DNA of 64,000 nt from Trema orientale (GCA_002914845.1 JXTC01000017.1:325431-389430), one strand, 5' to 3'; shown: positions 22,740 through 35,139, numbered from the stretch's first letter. The notes: generated from the sequence alone by a model not told the origin. Numbers and translations are program-made.

Positions 22740-25366
22740 TCAGCCTTGGCAACGATTAAAATAATGGATAAAAAGTGAATTGCTAGCTTTCGTGTGGTTC
22801 CTATTAGAAATTGGATACGACAGCAGACCGAAGTGGACTTTTGTTGTACTAAGCATACATCCTTGTGTTTATTTAGTTGGGCCTTCACTGTAGTCGTTGC
22901 GGGGTGTGTGTGTCAGCATGTTTGTATGTTGTGCTCTGAACCACAAAACAAGATTTTATTATGTGTTTTCTAAACGGTAGATCATTTTAATTTGGATAAT
23001 ATCAAATATATAGAAACTTAACAATCTTAACCAAAAATTAATATTTGAAATTTGTAGAAAAATAAATGATATTGGAAAAAGGTGCAATTAATTGGCTTAC
23101 CAATATAGCCCATTGGGTGGCGATTTATAAATTAGAGTCATGCTAATTATGGGGATTTAGGGTACTTATAGCACACCACACTAATATATGTACGCATGTA
23201 AGTTTAGAAATGTAAGGTCCATCTCTATTATACCATTTAATCGGAATTAGAATAAATAAGAGAAAACATAATTCAGAATACAATAGAATAAACGAGAATT
23301 ATTATTTGAATTATAGTTTTTATTTAAAATTACACGAAAGCCAGTGAGAACCGTAAAAAATTTCGACATATACTAGATATTCTCCCCCATAGTTTATTAA
23401 ACAATTGAGTTAGAATCATTACACTGCATGTGATTCTCATTCCTTTTTTGATAAACATGCCATTAGCTACAGGTACTTTTAATTAATTATGATATACACA
23501 AAAACAGGGTTTCGGCCAATTTCACCTACAGTTGGATTTAAACCAATTACTTAGTGCATGAAAGTCTCTCTCTTCAAACTACCAATCTTGTTCATAAAAA
23601 AGAATTGTGAATATTTGTAGATATAAATTTATATTCATGGTTATATTTTGCTGCTTTGTGCATAGCCATATATAGCAATTGTTGAAAACTTAATAAGACA
23701 TTATGGTGATTGAATTATAACCGATTAAACCTTTATTTGTTTTACTAACGGATCTCTAGGCTATTTATAGATACCTACTGAAAATTAATAAGCTATAAGC
23801 TTAGGTAGCTAGTTCTTGTTTTGCCTTTTGTCTTTTATTTTTTTTTATAGATTATATTTCCATTTAAAATTAACAAGTGGATAACGTCGAAAACTTTTCA
23901 GACCAACATGCAACAGTACGTTATGTCAGTTGACAAACAATTGAACATTATGGAGAAGACATAGAGATGAAGTTGCGAAGAAGCCGTATAAGTTAATATT
24001 TTTCAACAACGATAATGTAAGAACACTGAAAAACGAAACAGCAGATACTACTTTTATATTAATTTTCTTTCCTTTGGAAAAATTTACGAATTTAAGTATG
24101 TTACCTCACCCTTAAATTATATTTGAATAATGTATTTTATATATATTACAATTTTACAAGAATAGTCATGATAAAGGTTTAAGACGTACGTAAAAATCAA
24201 CTAAGATATATATTCATTTAAGGAAAGCCTAACTACCCATTTATTGATATTAAACTAATCATCACTTGCATATATATTGCTTGATAATGGCAGGATTAAT
24301 GGTAAGAGCTTAGAAGATTTGGTTTGATTTATAAGCTTAATATATATATTTTAATTCGTTTTACGATATGGCTTGTGGAATACGGCAAGAATATGGTTTG
24401 TGAAGTACTCTTTTTTATTTTTTTTCCGAGGAACACATGTTTAATTGACCGATTTCCTAATGATGTTTGCATCAAATATTTGAGCTCTATTCAATTAATT
24501 ACTACAAGTAACCGATTTTTGGTCAATTTCATACAATGATGCTTGCGTCCAATTCTCAGTTTCGGCTGAGTACTCCTATAGTTATACATAGTCCTATGTG
24601 CAATTCAGGATGATTTATTGATTTAAACAAATATATAAATATGACATATATTATATGAAAATATTCTTGGTTTCCCATATGAATAGCTACATGCTTTGGA
24701 AATTATATGTTTTATAAGTTACTGCATTTGATAAAAGGTACATATGTTTATCTGCTCGATTCTCAGACGTCAATTCTTTTAATGATTAATTTTGTCTAGT
24801 GGCATGATTTTGAAAACTAGCGAACATTGACACGATGCAATGTACACGTACTATCTATCCAAACATTAATTTAAATATCTTAGAATTTCATTTTTAAAAT
24901 TTGGTCCACAACATTTTATTTTTTCCCTTTTCAGAAGTTCTATATCTAATTTTCTTTTACAACTCGTTTCTGTAAGCCACATAACCAACGGCAAAATAAT
25001 ATATCTTTTCTTGTTTGGTAGCTAAAATCTTAATTTTTGGAGTAAATAAACGAAAATACTTGCACAAATAATACCTAGAACAACTGATCAACAATTGACC
25101 TCTTCCGAGAAATAAAATAGAATAGTAGTTAGAAAACAATAATTGAATTGTTCGTTTTGCTTTTTTAATAAACCACATTATTTACAACGACGCAATGTTG
25201 ACATTCTTCGGGCCCAAAATAAAGTCCAAATACATAAAGAGCCAGTCATTGGAGGCCCATGAAGAAATACGGTATCATTAAAATAAAGTTCAAGGGAACT
25301 TACATATCATAGCATATATCCACCAACATTTTTACTATGTACAGTCATATAAACACGTATAGGACA

Positions 25367-25402
<36 letters not shown>

Positions 25403-25569
25403 TTGGGCTGTACGTCGCGGAAGTATTTTGTACGGTATATCCCATTAGCCACCAAAACCATTCCGAATTATAATAAGCCGACGTTAAGATATGGCTTTTT
25501 ATGCAGGGATCACACGCACACACTATTTATTTTTAATAAAAATTAACGTATGATGAAGATAGACATACA
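22740..25569. other. Intergenic, no gene recognised
   Basis: AT-rich, with only short motif-free frames. A TA run of about 30 bases lies at 25370-25398. The 73-codon minus frame at 24957-25178 has no supporting signal. Confidence 0.45.
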
Positions 25570-26420
25570 TATCTCCGCCAGGATTTAAAGGACACTTTTC
25601 TGAATATTTTTGTTGGTGCTGTTCTTCCCAACTGTCCCCGTGTCTTCACTTTCTCGGACTCCTCCTAGCTTCAAACTGGATCGGAGAGGCGGGGGTCTGC
25701 ACTTACAAAGATTCTCCATTGCCTAAGTCAGATATTTATTTTCTAGGTGGAATAGTAATGACTAAAACTCTTCTTTTTTTGCATATATTTCTTAGGTATA
25801 TCTATATCAATATATCTGTCTTTTTGTACATTTTTTATCGGAAGGATATATGTCGTATATATATAATCTAGGAACTGGGACCTCGATGGCTCCTAATCCC
25901 AGGATCAAGTACCTTTTTTTATCATGACTTGCTCCGGAAATCATGGGCCAAGGTTACTGTGATCTCCTCTGATTGACGTGACTTACTCTCTGACATCCCC
26001 TCCAGTGTGAGCTCGGCAGGGAGGGACTTTGACAATCTACGGTTCTATCAGGACGGTTTGCCCAATGCGCACACCTGCCCAAGATCGCATTAAATGCCTT
26101 GTCTGGGTCTGGAGCCGTGCATTGCCTCCAATGGTCTTCTGGCTGAAGACCCTTGAGGCTTCTGACCTCCAGCTATCGGGGCAAGAATCAGATTGGGCCG
26201 AACCCATCCAGGATCTGGGATGGATTCGGCCTTGGCCCACAATAACCAACGGGCCCATATCGTGTCATGTACGATTTATGTGACTTTTAAGTGATTTTCT
26301 TATACACGTGTCAACTGACGTATTCCCCGCCACCTGTTTCGCCATTTAGTCATCCACGTGGCATACAATTCAGAAGTGGGTCCCGCAATTTTGATTTTTG
26401 TTGGCTTAGTATTGCTGTAT
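25570..26420. mobile_element. Probable Gypsy-type solo LTR relic
   Basis: A block of near 50% GC in an AT-rich setting. It holds GGCGGGGGTCTGC, GATTCTCCATTGCCTAAGTCAG, CTTCTGGCTGAAGACCCTTGAGG and CTGACCTCCAGCTATCGG-type wording, which I associate with plant Ty3/gypsy LTRs. No internal domain lies next to it, so it would be a solo LTR or a fragment. Ends are approximate. Confidence 0.35.
26304..26362. promoter_or_regulatory. Two CACGTG/ABRE-type boxes
   Basis: ACACGTGTC (about 26305) and CCACGTGGC (about 26355) lie 50 bases apart, at the edge of the GC-rich relic. They match G-box/ABRE cores, but no gene begins nearby, so any function may be limited to the old LTR. Confidence 0.3.
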
Positions 26421-27839
26421 TTCTCTCTTTATTGCCTACGTTACAGGAACTACAAAAGTATATATATGTATATCTCTTGGTAAACTCAAAGAGTAGTTGA
26501 CCTATACAAAAGAGCGCCTGTAGGAATTTCTAAAATTCAATTTCTTTTCTTATTTAGTACTTATGATATATACTTTCTACTACTTGATATGTACATTTAT
26601 ATTTTAAGAAGAGACAAGGGTACGTAAATTTTTGTTTATATTTATTAAAAGCAAGAGAGCATTGTAAAATGAATTGATCAACGGGTCTTCTCCCAAAAGT
26701 CAAACTAACCAATTGAACCTATTCTAAAAGACTTGGTCTATACTCCATAGTTTCATGAGGAAATAGTATATTTCAGTTTGGGCTTGAGAACGTAAACGAC
26801 ATATAAGACCAGAAAAGAAGAAAAATTATGACTTATGTTGGCCTTGGTCCCCTATGGGGTGACTAGACCAAGACTGAGGAGATCGAGCTTAGAAATGAAA
26901 TGGTCAAAGCAAATTGTTTATTCGCTATATAGTTCATTATCATGGTAGGAACTTAGGTGTTATCATCAGCATTTTTAGTGGAGCTAAAAAAAATAAATTT
27001 GTGCAAGAGAGTTCTATGGACTCAGTCTAAAGACAAGCCTAATTAAGTCTTGATGAACTTTGGTACCAATTATTAAAAGGTGTTAGTTTTGTTACTCCAA
27101 AATGCACGTTTATATCACCACCAGCCTTCTTTTTTCTTGAGGGGATCAGTGATCACCACCACTTCTCTAAGAAAAGAAAAATTAAAAGCTATATCACTCG
27201 TATTAGCTGTACTCATCGTTTTAATTTTTCGTCAAATTGTTATGTACAGTATGTTCTTGTGTAATTATGTTTGGGTCTTGGAGTACTGGGAATGTGAATT
27301 TCTGAATGGTTAACCAGGAGAATCACAAGTGATAATACATATAGAAGTCCTTATGCGACGTTGATTTTGGAATAATTATTTTTCGAGAATCCTAAATTTC
27401 CAATTCTCAAACGCTATGAATTAATTTAGTAAAATTGACTAGTAATTTTTACAGTGTATTTTCTCTCCCCCCCCCCCCCTCCTTTTTGGGTGAAACTTGT
27501 TTTTGTCCTGATAGGATGATGTACTAAATTAATCTCCACTAAGTTCTTAATATAATTTGTGTAATCAACTGCAAATTAAATGATGTTATGCGCTTTACAT
27601 ACGCGCATATATATTGAACTGAAATACAAAGTATATATTAAATTAAATTTCTGCTAGTTGAAGTAATAAATTTAAATAACATAATTAAGGAGTTCAATGA
27701 TAGTGGAAATTTAGGATCATGAGACATTTTTTTTTTTTTTCCTAATAGCCATCTAGTATCTCAATGAATATACCAGATGTATATGCTAATATACTCAACT
27801 ATTTGACTATAAAAGAGAAAAATTAGACATTTACTAAAA

Positions 27840-27902
<63 letters not shown>

Positions 27903-28139
27903 GGACTCTTATTCTAACTTGTCAATGTTTAGTTTATGTCTTAAGAGTATCTTTCTATGTACTTTGAATGTTATGACACCTTAGGTATGTTTTTATTATA
28001 CTGATAGTACTATAATTTAGGGTAATTAACTGTAAATGTATTATTAATTAAAAAACTTATTTTTTTCAAAAAAGCCACAGAACTCTAATTTAAGGTTTCT
28101 AAAATAAGAGAAAAATTATAAATTAAATAAATATAAAGC
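26421..28139. other. Intergenic with simple repeats
   Basis: Holds a C-run at 27469-27481 and about 27 TA units at 27842-27896. A 77-codon frame at 27080-27313 has no motif. No gene is seen. Confidence 0.45.
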
Positions 28140-28355
28140 TCTATCGCGAAGACATATTTTGAAAATGTCGTCTTGCAATAGAGTTCAATGACATGTTATC
28201 ATTATCTTCTCAACTACAAAATAGAAACGACATCTATCATTGCTATTGAGATAGCTACAACGACAACAAAAAATGTCATCATTATAAGGTTCTGTAACGA
28301 CGAATACAAAATGTTGCGATGAAGATTGTCACAATAAGATACTTGTAATGTAGTG
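28140..28355. mobile_element. CACTA-type right terminus (relic)
   Basis: Ends ACTTGTAATGTAGTG, the complement of a CACTACA start. Inside are inverted repeats (CTCTATCGCGAAGACATA paired with its complement near 28185) and repeated GACGAC/ACGACA words typical of subterminal regions. No matching left end was found. Confidence 0.5.
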
Positions 28356-28662
28356 AGCCCTACGTCACGTGTGTGGCACACATTATTTAAACATCTAAAT
28401 GAAACCAAAGTGGTTGTTACTGTTAGGAAATAATACAAAATATGCAGATTTAAGTGATAGAAAAATAAAAGAATAGGGACCTAGATACTTTGCGAAAGTT
28501 AGAACCACAAATGATAGTTACACTAAAAAGGGTTACTCCGTTTTTTTTTTTTTTTTTCACTCTTAGACAAAATGCCTTTCCAAAATATTAATGCAAGAGA
28601 ATCTAAACAAACTGAAGTACGAATGTATATATGCTCTGTCTAAACATATATTTACTAGATGA
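28356..28662. other. Intergenic
   Basis: T-run at 28542-28557. No gene is seen. Confidence 0.4.
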
Positions 28663-28663
28663 G

Positions 28664-28797
28664 CTTGTTGGAAGGACAACTTTCTCAAAGTAGTGGGCCC
28701 ACTTATGAGAGTACCATTAGATAAATAAAGGGCAGCGTCCCCAGAATTTGAACCCATGACCTCCTAGACAAGAGGTATCCTGGTAGCCACCACGCCA
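28664..28797 (-). mobile_element. tRNA-derived SINE, left member of a head-to-head pair
   Basis: Read on the minus strand: GGCGTGGTGGCTACCAGGATACC (box A region), then GTCATGGGTTCAAATTCTGG (box B, GGTTCAAATTC), then a body ending CCCACTACTTTGAGAAAG. Box order and spacing match Pol III SINEs. The open frame read from this strand is a by-product of the SINE. Confidence 0.7.
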
Positions 28798-28970
28798 TTA
28801 GAGTAGTGGTTACTAGGATACCTCTTGTATAAGGGGTCATGGGTTCAAATCCTGAGGACGTCACTTTAGGAAATGAGAGTACCCAAAGCCAAACCCAATA
28901 GGAATAAGAGTACTATTGGACAAATAGCGGGCGGGCCCACCGCTTTGAGAAAGCTTCTTCCAACAAAGCT
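28798..28970 (+). mobile_element. tRNA-derived SINE, right member of a head-to-head pair
   Basis: GTAGTGGTTACTAGGATACC, then GGTCATGGGTTCAAATCCTG, with the body ending GCCCACCGCTTTGAGAAAGC. It is the same family as the left member. The heads meet at about 28797, forming an imperfect palindrome of about 300 bp. Confidence 0.7.
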
Positions 28971-28989
28971 AACTTAGACGCAATTTTTT

Positions 28990-29480
28990 AAGAGAAAATT
29001 TGGTTTGGTAAATTTTCAGAAAAATTAGTTTCTTACAAAATTCTAGGCCCAAAATACCAAAAATTGAAAATCTTGGATGGTTTCAATTTTTTGAAAAATC
29101 ATGAATTAATTTAGAAAAATATAACTTTATAAAAGGTTTTTAGAAAAATAACATTTTTAATAAATATTTAGCAAAACACCACTTTCTCTTCAAAATTGGT
29201 ATATTTTTCAATGGTACTCGAGGTAAATTATTGGGTTACTTAAGGTAACTAGTCCAGTTACTTAAAGTAACCGATCAAGTTTTACTTCAGGTAACTTGAT
29301 TAATTACCTCAAATATCTCATCAATGAATAAAAAAAGATATTTTTAAAATAATTTTTAAAAATAGTATTTTCATAATTAAAATATAGAATTTTTCAAATA
29401 ATTTCAAAATTTAGGATTTTTCATTTTTTTTTTGAAAAAGAACCATAAAAATCAAATATTTTTTAAAATTGTGTAAAAAA
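28990..29480. repeat. Dispersed AT-rich repeat R1, copy 1
   Basis: Contains successive GGTTACTTAAGGTAACT-like blocks between CCCAAAATACCAAAAATTG and TTCAAATAATTTCAAAATTT. A diverged copy with the same order of blocks lies at about 55790-56210. Coding is not seen. Confidence 0.5.
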
Positions 29481-30013
29481 TATGAGATTTATTTAGAAAA
29501 AACCACCTTCAAGATATTTATACAAATACCATTTTTACAATCGAATTACTAAATCAATCCAAACTTTTTCAAAAACTTCAGCTTATGCAAGATTTTTTGA
29601 CTTTTTGGACTTTGGGCTTTGGATTTCGAGTATTTATAAGAAATGTCCTTTTTTTTCCAATTCAATTTTAAAAAATTTCCCTTTTTTTTTTACACCTATT
29701 TAATAAATGACCGTTTCAAAATTTTATTTTGATAAATAGCTGTTTTTTAGTTGATGTATTTTTTATAAAGTAAATCGATTTTTGAAAATTTAATCAGTTT
29801 TTTTTTTTTTTAAATATCAAAATATTTTTATATAATAAATATGAAAAACGGTCTTTTTTAAATAATTTTCAAAATTTGGCCCCTTTTGTTTTTTTTACAG
29901 TATTTGAGAAATGGCCATTCTGCAAATTATGATCTAAAATTTGGTCATTTGGCTAAAAAACCCTTGGATTTTTGTAAAAAACCCATTTTTAATTCTCTTA
30001 TATATATATATAT
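29481..30013. other. AT-rich intergenic
   Basis: Runs of T and A, and TA repeats at 30001-30013. No gene is seen. Confidence 0.4.
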
Positions 30014-30252
30014 GGTTCCCAATTCATCAGGTTTTTTTTTAACCTATCTATAGGTATTTTGTTTTAGTCATTGGATCATAATCTAATAGCTGCTATAATT
30101 TGGGTAGTTAGAAAAAAAAAATAAAAATAAATAATCATTATTTAATATTTTTCTTAAATTTTACTATAAAAAAGACGTGCACGATCAATTTTAATTGGAC
30201 AAAATAATATATATAAATAGGTAAAAAAAAAATACCTACTAGATTATTGCCC
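30014..30252. mobile_element. MITE family M2, copy 1
   Basis: The inverted ends hold AGGTTTTTTTTTAACCTAT on the left and ATAGGTAAAAAAAAAATACC on the right, extending to GG/CCC outer ends inside flanking TATATAT. The interior has GGATCATAATCTAATAG. A related copy with the same ends and layout is at 50524-50775. Confidence 0.6.
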
Positions 30253-32340
30253 TATATATGTATATATTCATTTGTAAGCACGTTATGCATTTTAATATGA
30301 GCTTATCAACATTTACAATAATTTTCAGGCAATACTTTGTTTTTTGATGGAACGTACTCAATTGCAAATTGCAATAAAGGGAGAATCAATTCAAAAGAAA
30401 AGCTCTCATATCCTTAATTTATTTGAGTAACAAGGAAAGGAGCTAGAGGCAAAAGCAACAGTATTACCAAAAGCCCAAAAGAATAAAATAAGGGGATAAG
30501 CCACATCTACAGACTTGATGGGCTATCCGGCCCATGAGACATTCTAGGGATCCAATTAACAGAAATATAGTCAAAAAAGAGGAGAAAAAGAACAAGCAGC
30601 ACCAAGATTGTTAGCCCAAAAGAATCATGCACTAGGAACTTGGAACGCTCTGCTTTAATCATACAGTACCAAACCTAGTCAAAAATATATATATATATTC
30701 GAAATTAAAGACGGGAAAAAAAAAGAAAAAAAGAAAAAAGCATCATGCGGGTAGCTAAAAGATCTTCATTCATTTACGTGGAACCTGAAATAATAATTGG
30801 CAACCATTATATATATATATATAAAAGAAGAAACAACCACCACGTCACTAAACAAGTACTATTTCCCCTATACTCTTAGCGTTTCCTGTTCATAGAAATT
30901 CTTGATTTCTTTCTCCGAGTCCAAGAGACCTCCCTTTCCGCGCTCTCACACAGTAGTTGAGAACAATTTAATTAAAAATTAAGCTCTTCTTCATAATAAA
31001 TTAACGGGTAACAGAACATTAGACCTTGGTCGATAAAGAGATACGTATATTTATTTATTTCCTAATGAAGCGATACTAACTTAATTACATTAATCAATTT
31101 TAATTACAACGCTAGATTGCCACCCCTTTCTGATCTCTTTTTTCTTAAACCTCCCATGGAAAAGCGGATTCTTGTATAATATAGAGAATATCCAAGAAAA
31201 GAACTATATAGCGAATTCTGGGATTTAGATTTAGAAAAGTGTGACTATTTGCACCATATATATCAAATCTGGGTCGTAGTTCCATTAAATGGCAAGTAAA
31301 CCATAGATAAAATATTAAGTAGAGAGCCGGTACGTAGCTAGGTATCTGCTTTCGCATAGCATGACGGTAGACCCTCATCAATACGGAGTGTAACATACAA
31401 TTTCATGCCCTTTAATTGTATTTTTGCTTAGTACATCGAGCATGAAAAATGTAAAATCCAATTAGTAACATAGTCACGTAATTCTTTTTTTCATTAATTT
31501 TTATAACTAGAGAATATCCAGCAATAAAACTATAATAAAACAGATATTTAGGCCATGTTAATTTATTAATATATAATAGATAGAAAAAAAATATTTTTCA
31601 TTATTAGTTACACATAAAAAATAGAATTATAACATTTCACACTCATTGTTTGTTATTCTTTTATTCTCTTTTCATTCATTCTTTTTATATTAGTAAACGT
31701 GGTCCTTGAGTTACAAATTAAAGAAACACTCAAAACTCGAAAGTAATTGACTTAATAATGGCTATGTGAACCTTGCAACTAGTGTTACAACAAGGCACAA
31801 CAAATTAATTAAGAGATAGGCTAATGTTCGTAATTACCATTTATGAAGTGAACTTTCGTGTTTCTCCCTATACCCTACTACGGTAGAGTTTTCCCGTGGA
31901 GGCGTTGAATGGTCTCTCTTAATTAAAGTTGTAGGTACCATATTTTCAGTACCATGTCAGAGACTCGTATGGACGAAAAGATAATAATCATTGTCTTTTT
32001 CTTAATTATTGTCCTTTTCTTATAACAATGTCGCAATATATAGGTGGAGCCCAAAAATGTCGCAATAGGTGGAGCCCCCTTATGAGAGACTGAGTGAAAT
32101 CTCTTCGTCGTGACTTGAGGATTTCCATATTCCACACTTACTAATTGCTTGCACCCACGTGAATCGTGATAATGAAGAGATGGGTTCCACTAAATATAGA
32201 AGTAAAATACTAAAATATGCTTGCACACATACAGCTAAAACTAGCTCCACGATTAGGATAAAGGTTTGATCAAACGAGGGAGTTGATCTACCCACTGCTT
32301 ACCGCACTTCTTATTTCCGATGAGGAAAAAAAAAGAGAAA
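30253..32340. other. Intergenic, no gene recognised
   Basis: A/T-rich. The minus frames at 31145-31396 (83 residues) and 31923-32295 have no motif. A TATATATAA patch is at about 30815. Confidence 0.4.
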
Positions 32341-32699
32341 GGCTCCGTTTGGTTCACCCATTCAAATGGGTGTATTTAAATGGAAATTCTAGAATGAGTT
32401 ATAATTGGAATGAGAGACATTTGAATGAAAAAATATTAGAATGTGTTGTAATTAGAATGGGAGTATTGGAATGAACTATTCAAAAACACCTCATCCCCTC
32501 CATTCTCATCCAAGACACAAAAACTAATTCAAATAGTTGATGTGACTGATGAACCATTTAAATAGAAAAACTGAATTGTTAAAACAAACATCCATTTTAA
32601 AAGACAATTTGAATGTAAAAATTGAAGTTGTTGAAACAAACACCCATTCAAATGGATTTTCCATTCCAATGGAATGGAATGGTTGAAACAAACGGGGCC
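32341..32699. mobile_element. MITE with GGCTCCGTTTGG ends, 359 bp
   Basis: The left end GGCTCCGTTTGGTTCACCC matches the complement of the right end (GGCCCCGTTTGTTTCAACC). ATTCAAATGGG and CCATTCCAATGGAATGG blocks lie just inside. The flanks are A-rich, so the target duplication is unclear. The ends resemble the Harbinger-type MITE at 63099-63515. Confidence 0.7.
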
Positions 32700-34315
32700 A
32701 AAAATATCAAATACTTTTATTGCAATTTAGTAAAATACCGTAATTTTAAGATTGTGTAATGTATTATTTCCTTCAATCAGTCAAATTAGAAAATTGAAAT
32801 TATGTTTTGGGTTAGATTTGCTCAAAATTTTGTCGTAAAATGACCCTAATAATCAAAATTAACCCAATAGTCAAAATTAATTGTACCAAAACGGTTGAAA
32901 TTTCTCTTTTATTGTTTTATTTACAATATTTTCAAAATAAATTTCTAGGTTAATAGATAATTGGACTATGTGATCATGAGCACTAATACCATTTCCTGAT
33001 AAAAAATTTCAATAAAAATTTGTAGACCGGAAGCTATAGTTTTAACCCAACATAAGATCGAAACTGATATATTGCTCAAATACAAGAAAAGTTCTTAATA
33101 TTTTCTCAAAAGAAATACACAGTGACAACAAGATTTTTTTTTCCCCAATTTTTTCTGCTTCCTCGAGTATACTATATATGGGTCTCACTTTATAGTGGGC
33201 ATGCCCATTACAGTATCAGAATATACAAAAATATTCACTGATCAATTTTTTTAATAAATGCCTCTCCTGAACATTTTAACTTAAATCATAATGCTCCTTC
33301 CATCAATTTTGATATTTTTCGTGACACTTTACCCCTCAGAGGGTAAATTGATACAAATCATATAAATTAAGGGGAAAAAAATGAAAAAAGTTTCAAAGAT
33401 CTAGTTTCATTTGAATACAAATACGTACATTTAATTATTCAGCTAAAGAAAATCTCAATCCAATTAATATTAGCAATAATAATAACAATAATAAAAATAA
33501 ATAATTGATCAAATTGTTAGCTAAATTACAACTTTTTAATTTTTCATAATGTTGGAATGTTGATTATTTACTTAAAAATTAAATTAATAATGTTGATATG
33601 TTAGTAGTATATTAGTGGTTTACTTGAAAAAAAAAAAAAGTTAATCAAATTGAAATGTAAAACCTCTTGCAAAATGAAATGGGCAAATACATCAATAAAC
33701 ATTGGTATGTCAGTCATTTTGTCCTTTTTTTTTTCCTAATAAATTTGTTTTTTAAGAAGAATGGAATCATTTTGTGAGATTTTTAAAACCCAATCTGTAT
33801 CAATTCCTGCCCCTCCCCAGCTCCTACCGAAAAAAGAAAAATCAAAGAGCCAAAGTGAGACTTTTTCATAATTAGGACTAATAATAGGGTCATTTAGCGA
33901 ACAAATAATTAGGATATTTAATCCATAACAAAACATTTTCAGTAACCCTTCCAATTAAATCAATAATCCCCAAAACTTTCTCTGGGAACGCTTTTTTTAT
34001 CTCATCCTCTCAAAACTGGAATTCCTCCCGGATCGCTTGAATTCTTTGCAAAACTCAACTTTTCCATCTGAACTTTGTTTACAGTTTTTTGTGTAGACTT
34101 CAATTATTTTATTTATCACGTTTTGTCGCATGGCTCAAAATCGAGTCCTAGCTAGCTAAATAGAGTCCGGCCCCTACAATAGACGGTAGTCACGGTACAC
34201 CCTAAATTATTTGAATACACATTGGCGTATTGACTGACGTAATATGTTACGTACACTAGAGCTTGACACGTTGATCAGATTATTACAAGTAATTATTGCA
34301 CAGATTCATTCTTTT
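32700..34315. other. Intergenic up to the small secreted-protein gene
   Basis: AT-rich. A 72-codon minus frame at 33736-33954 is unsupported. The last 150 bases include ACGTAATATGTTACGT and TTGACACGTTGATCA, possible promoter sequence of the next gene. Confidence 0.4.
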
Positions 34316-34318
34316 CAT

Positions 34319-34327
34319 CTATAAATA
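34319..34327 (+). promoter_or_regulatory. TATA box CTATAAATA of the small secreted-protein gene
   Basis: A near-consensus plant TATA box. A start about 30 bases on would give a leader of about 80 bases before the ATG at 34432. Confidence 0.6.
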
Positions 34328-34431
34328 TCGATAGGTTTCATTCTAAATCCTCACTCTCCTGATTCCAAACTACCGTGTTTTGATATTAAAACTACTCGAT
34401 CGAACTAAGTGGAACTATATCTTGTTCAAAG

Positions 34432-35139
34432 ATGACTGGCTCTAAGGCCTCAAGCGCCATGATTACGGCAACCATGATAGTTACGATGTTGCTCATGTCC
34501 TCTGTTTTTACCATCCCGGTGGTTGATGCGGCCGTGATGACAACAGATCCTAACCATTGTACGTACATAAAAGTTTATATATATATATATATCCCAATTT
34601 TTTTCCACTCATATTTCTCTTTTCTACCAAATAACACACGTACATAAAAGTTTCTTCCACCTTTCTCTCTTACAATATTTTTTTTCCGCTCCTTCGTCTC
34701 TTCAAAACACAGTCTAAAAGAGTATAATACCATTCCTAAACCTCTACAAACTTTTACTTCAGCAAAAAATTTGTATGAATGAAACTAAATATAACTTATC
34801 TTTATAAATTGAGTCGTGCATGGAACCATACCGTAGATAAATTTGGAAAAAAAAAAAGGAAAAGAAAAAAAATTAGTTCCCTTATATTAATCCCTTCCAT
34901 GTCTTTTATTTTGATTTTTGAAAGCAGGGCACATAATTCTTATGTCTAAGCAATCTTCTGATGAGTGCAAGATACCTCTTAAAATACGCCGTGTTCTCAT
35001 CTCTAAGCAATCAAATGATGATGAGAGCGAGCTATATCCTAGAGGTAGATATTGGAACCCTCCTAGAGGTAGATGGACCCGTCCTCACTTCCCAAAACGG
35101 CCAGCCCCAGCGAGTCCACCTCCTTTGGCTGCCCCATGA
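34432..35139 (+). CDS. Small apparently secreted protein, 112 residues, two exons; family unknown
   Basis: Exon 1 is 34432-34558 and exon 2 is 34928-35139. The donor is GTACGT and the acceptor AAAGCAG, phase 1, and the joined frame stays open to TGA. Residues 1-33 form a signal peptide: a short polar start with one Lys, a hydrophobic core (MIVTMLLMSSVF), and cleavage likely after VVDA. The rest is basic. It has a near repeat, LMSKQSSDE and LISKQSNDDE, then PRGRYWNPPRGRW, then a Pro-rich tail ending APASPPPLAAP. There is one Cys, so it is not a defensin-like fold. The layout (signal peptide, variable middle, Pro/Arg-rich C-terminus) suits a peptide-hormone precursor, but I see no CLE, CEP, IDA, PIP, PSY or RALF signature. 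The TATA box upstream supports expression. A 3' UTR probably follows to about 35400. Confidence 0.65.

Noticed and set aside
27080-27313. 77-residue ORF as a small membrane protein
   Set aside because: Hydrophobic text in AT-rich DNA is expected by chance. No promoter, splice site or family resemblance was seen.
28563-28757. 64-residue minus ORF
   Set aside because: It lies within the SINE and its flank. The text comes from the tRNA-like head.
28798-28850. True tRNA gene
   Set aside because: Box A and B are present, but there is no acceptor-stem pairing or proper anticodon arm, and a second related copy sits beside it. A SINE fits better.
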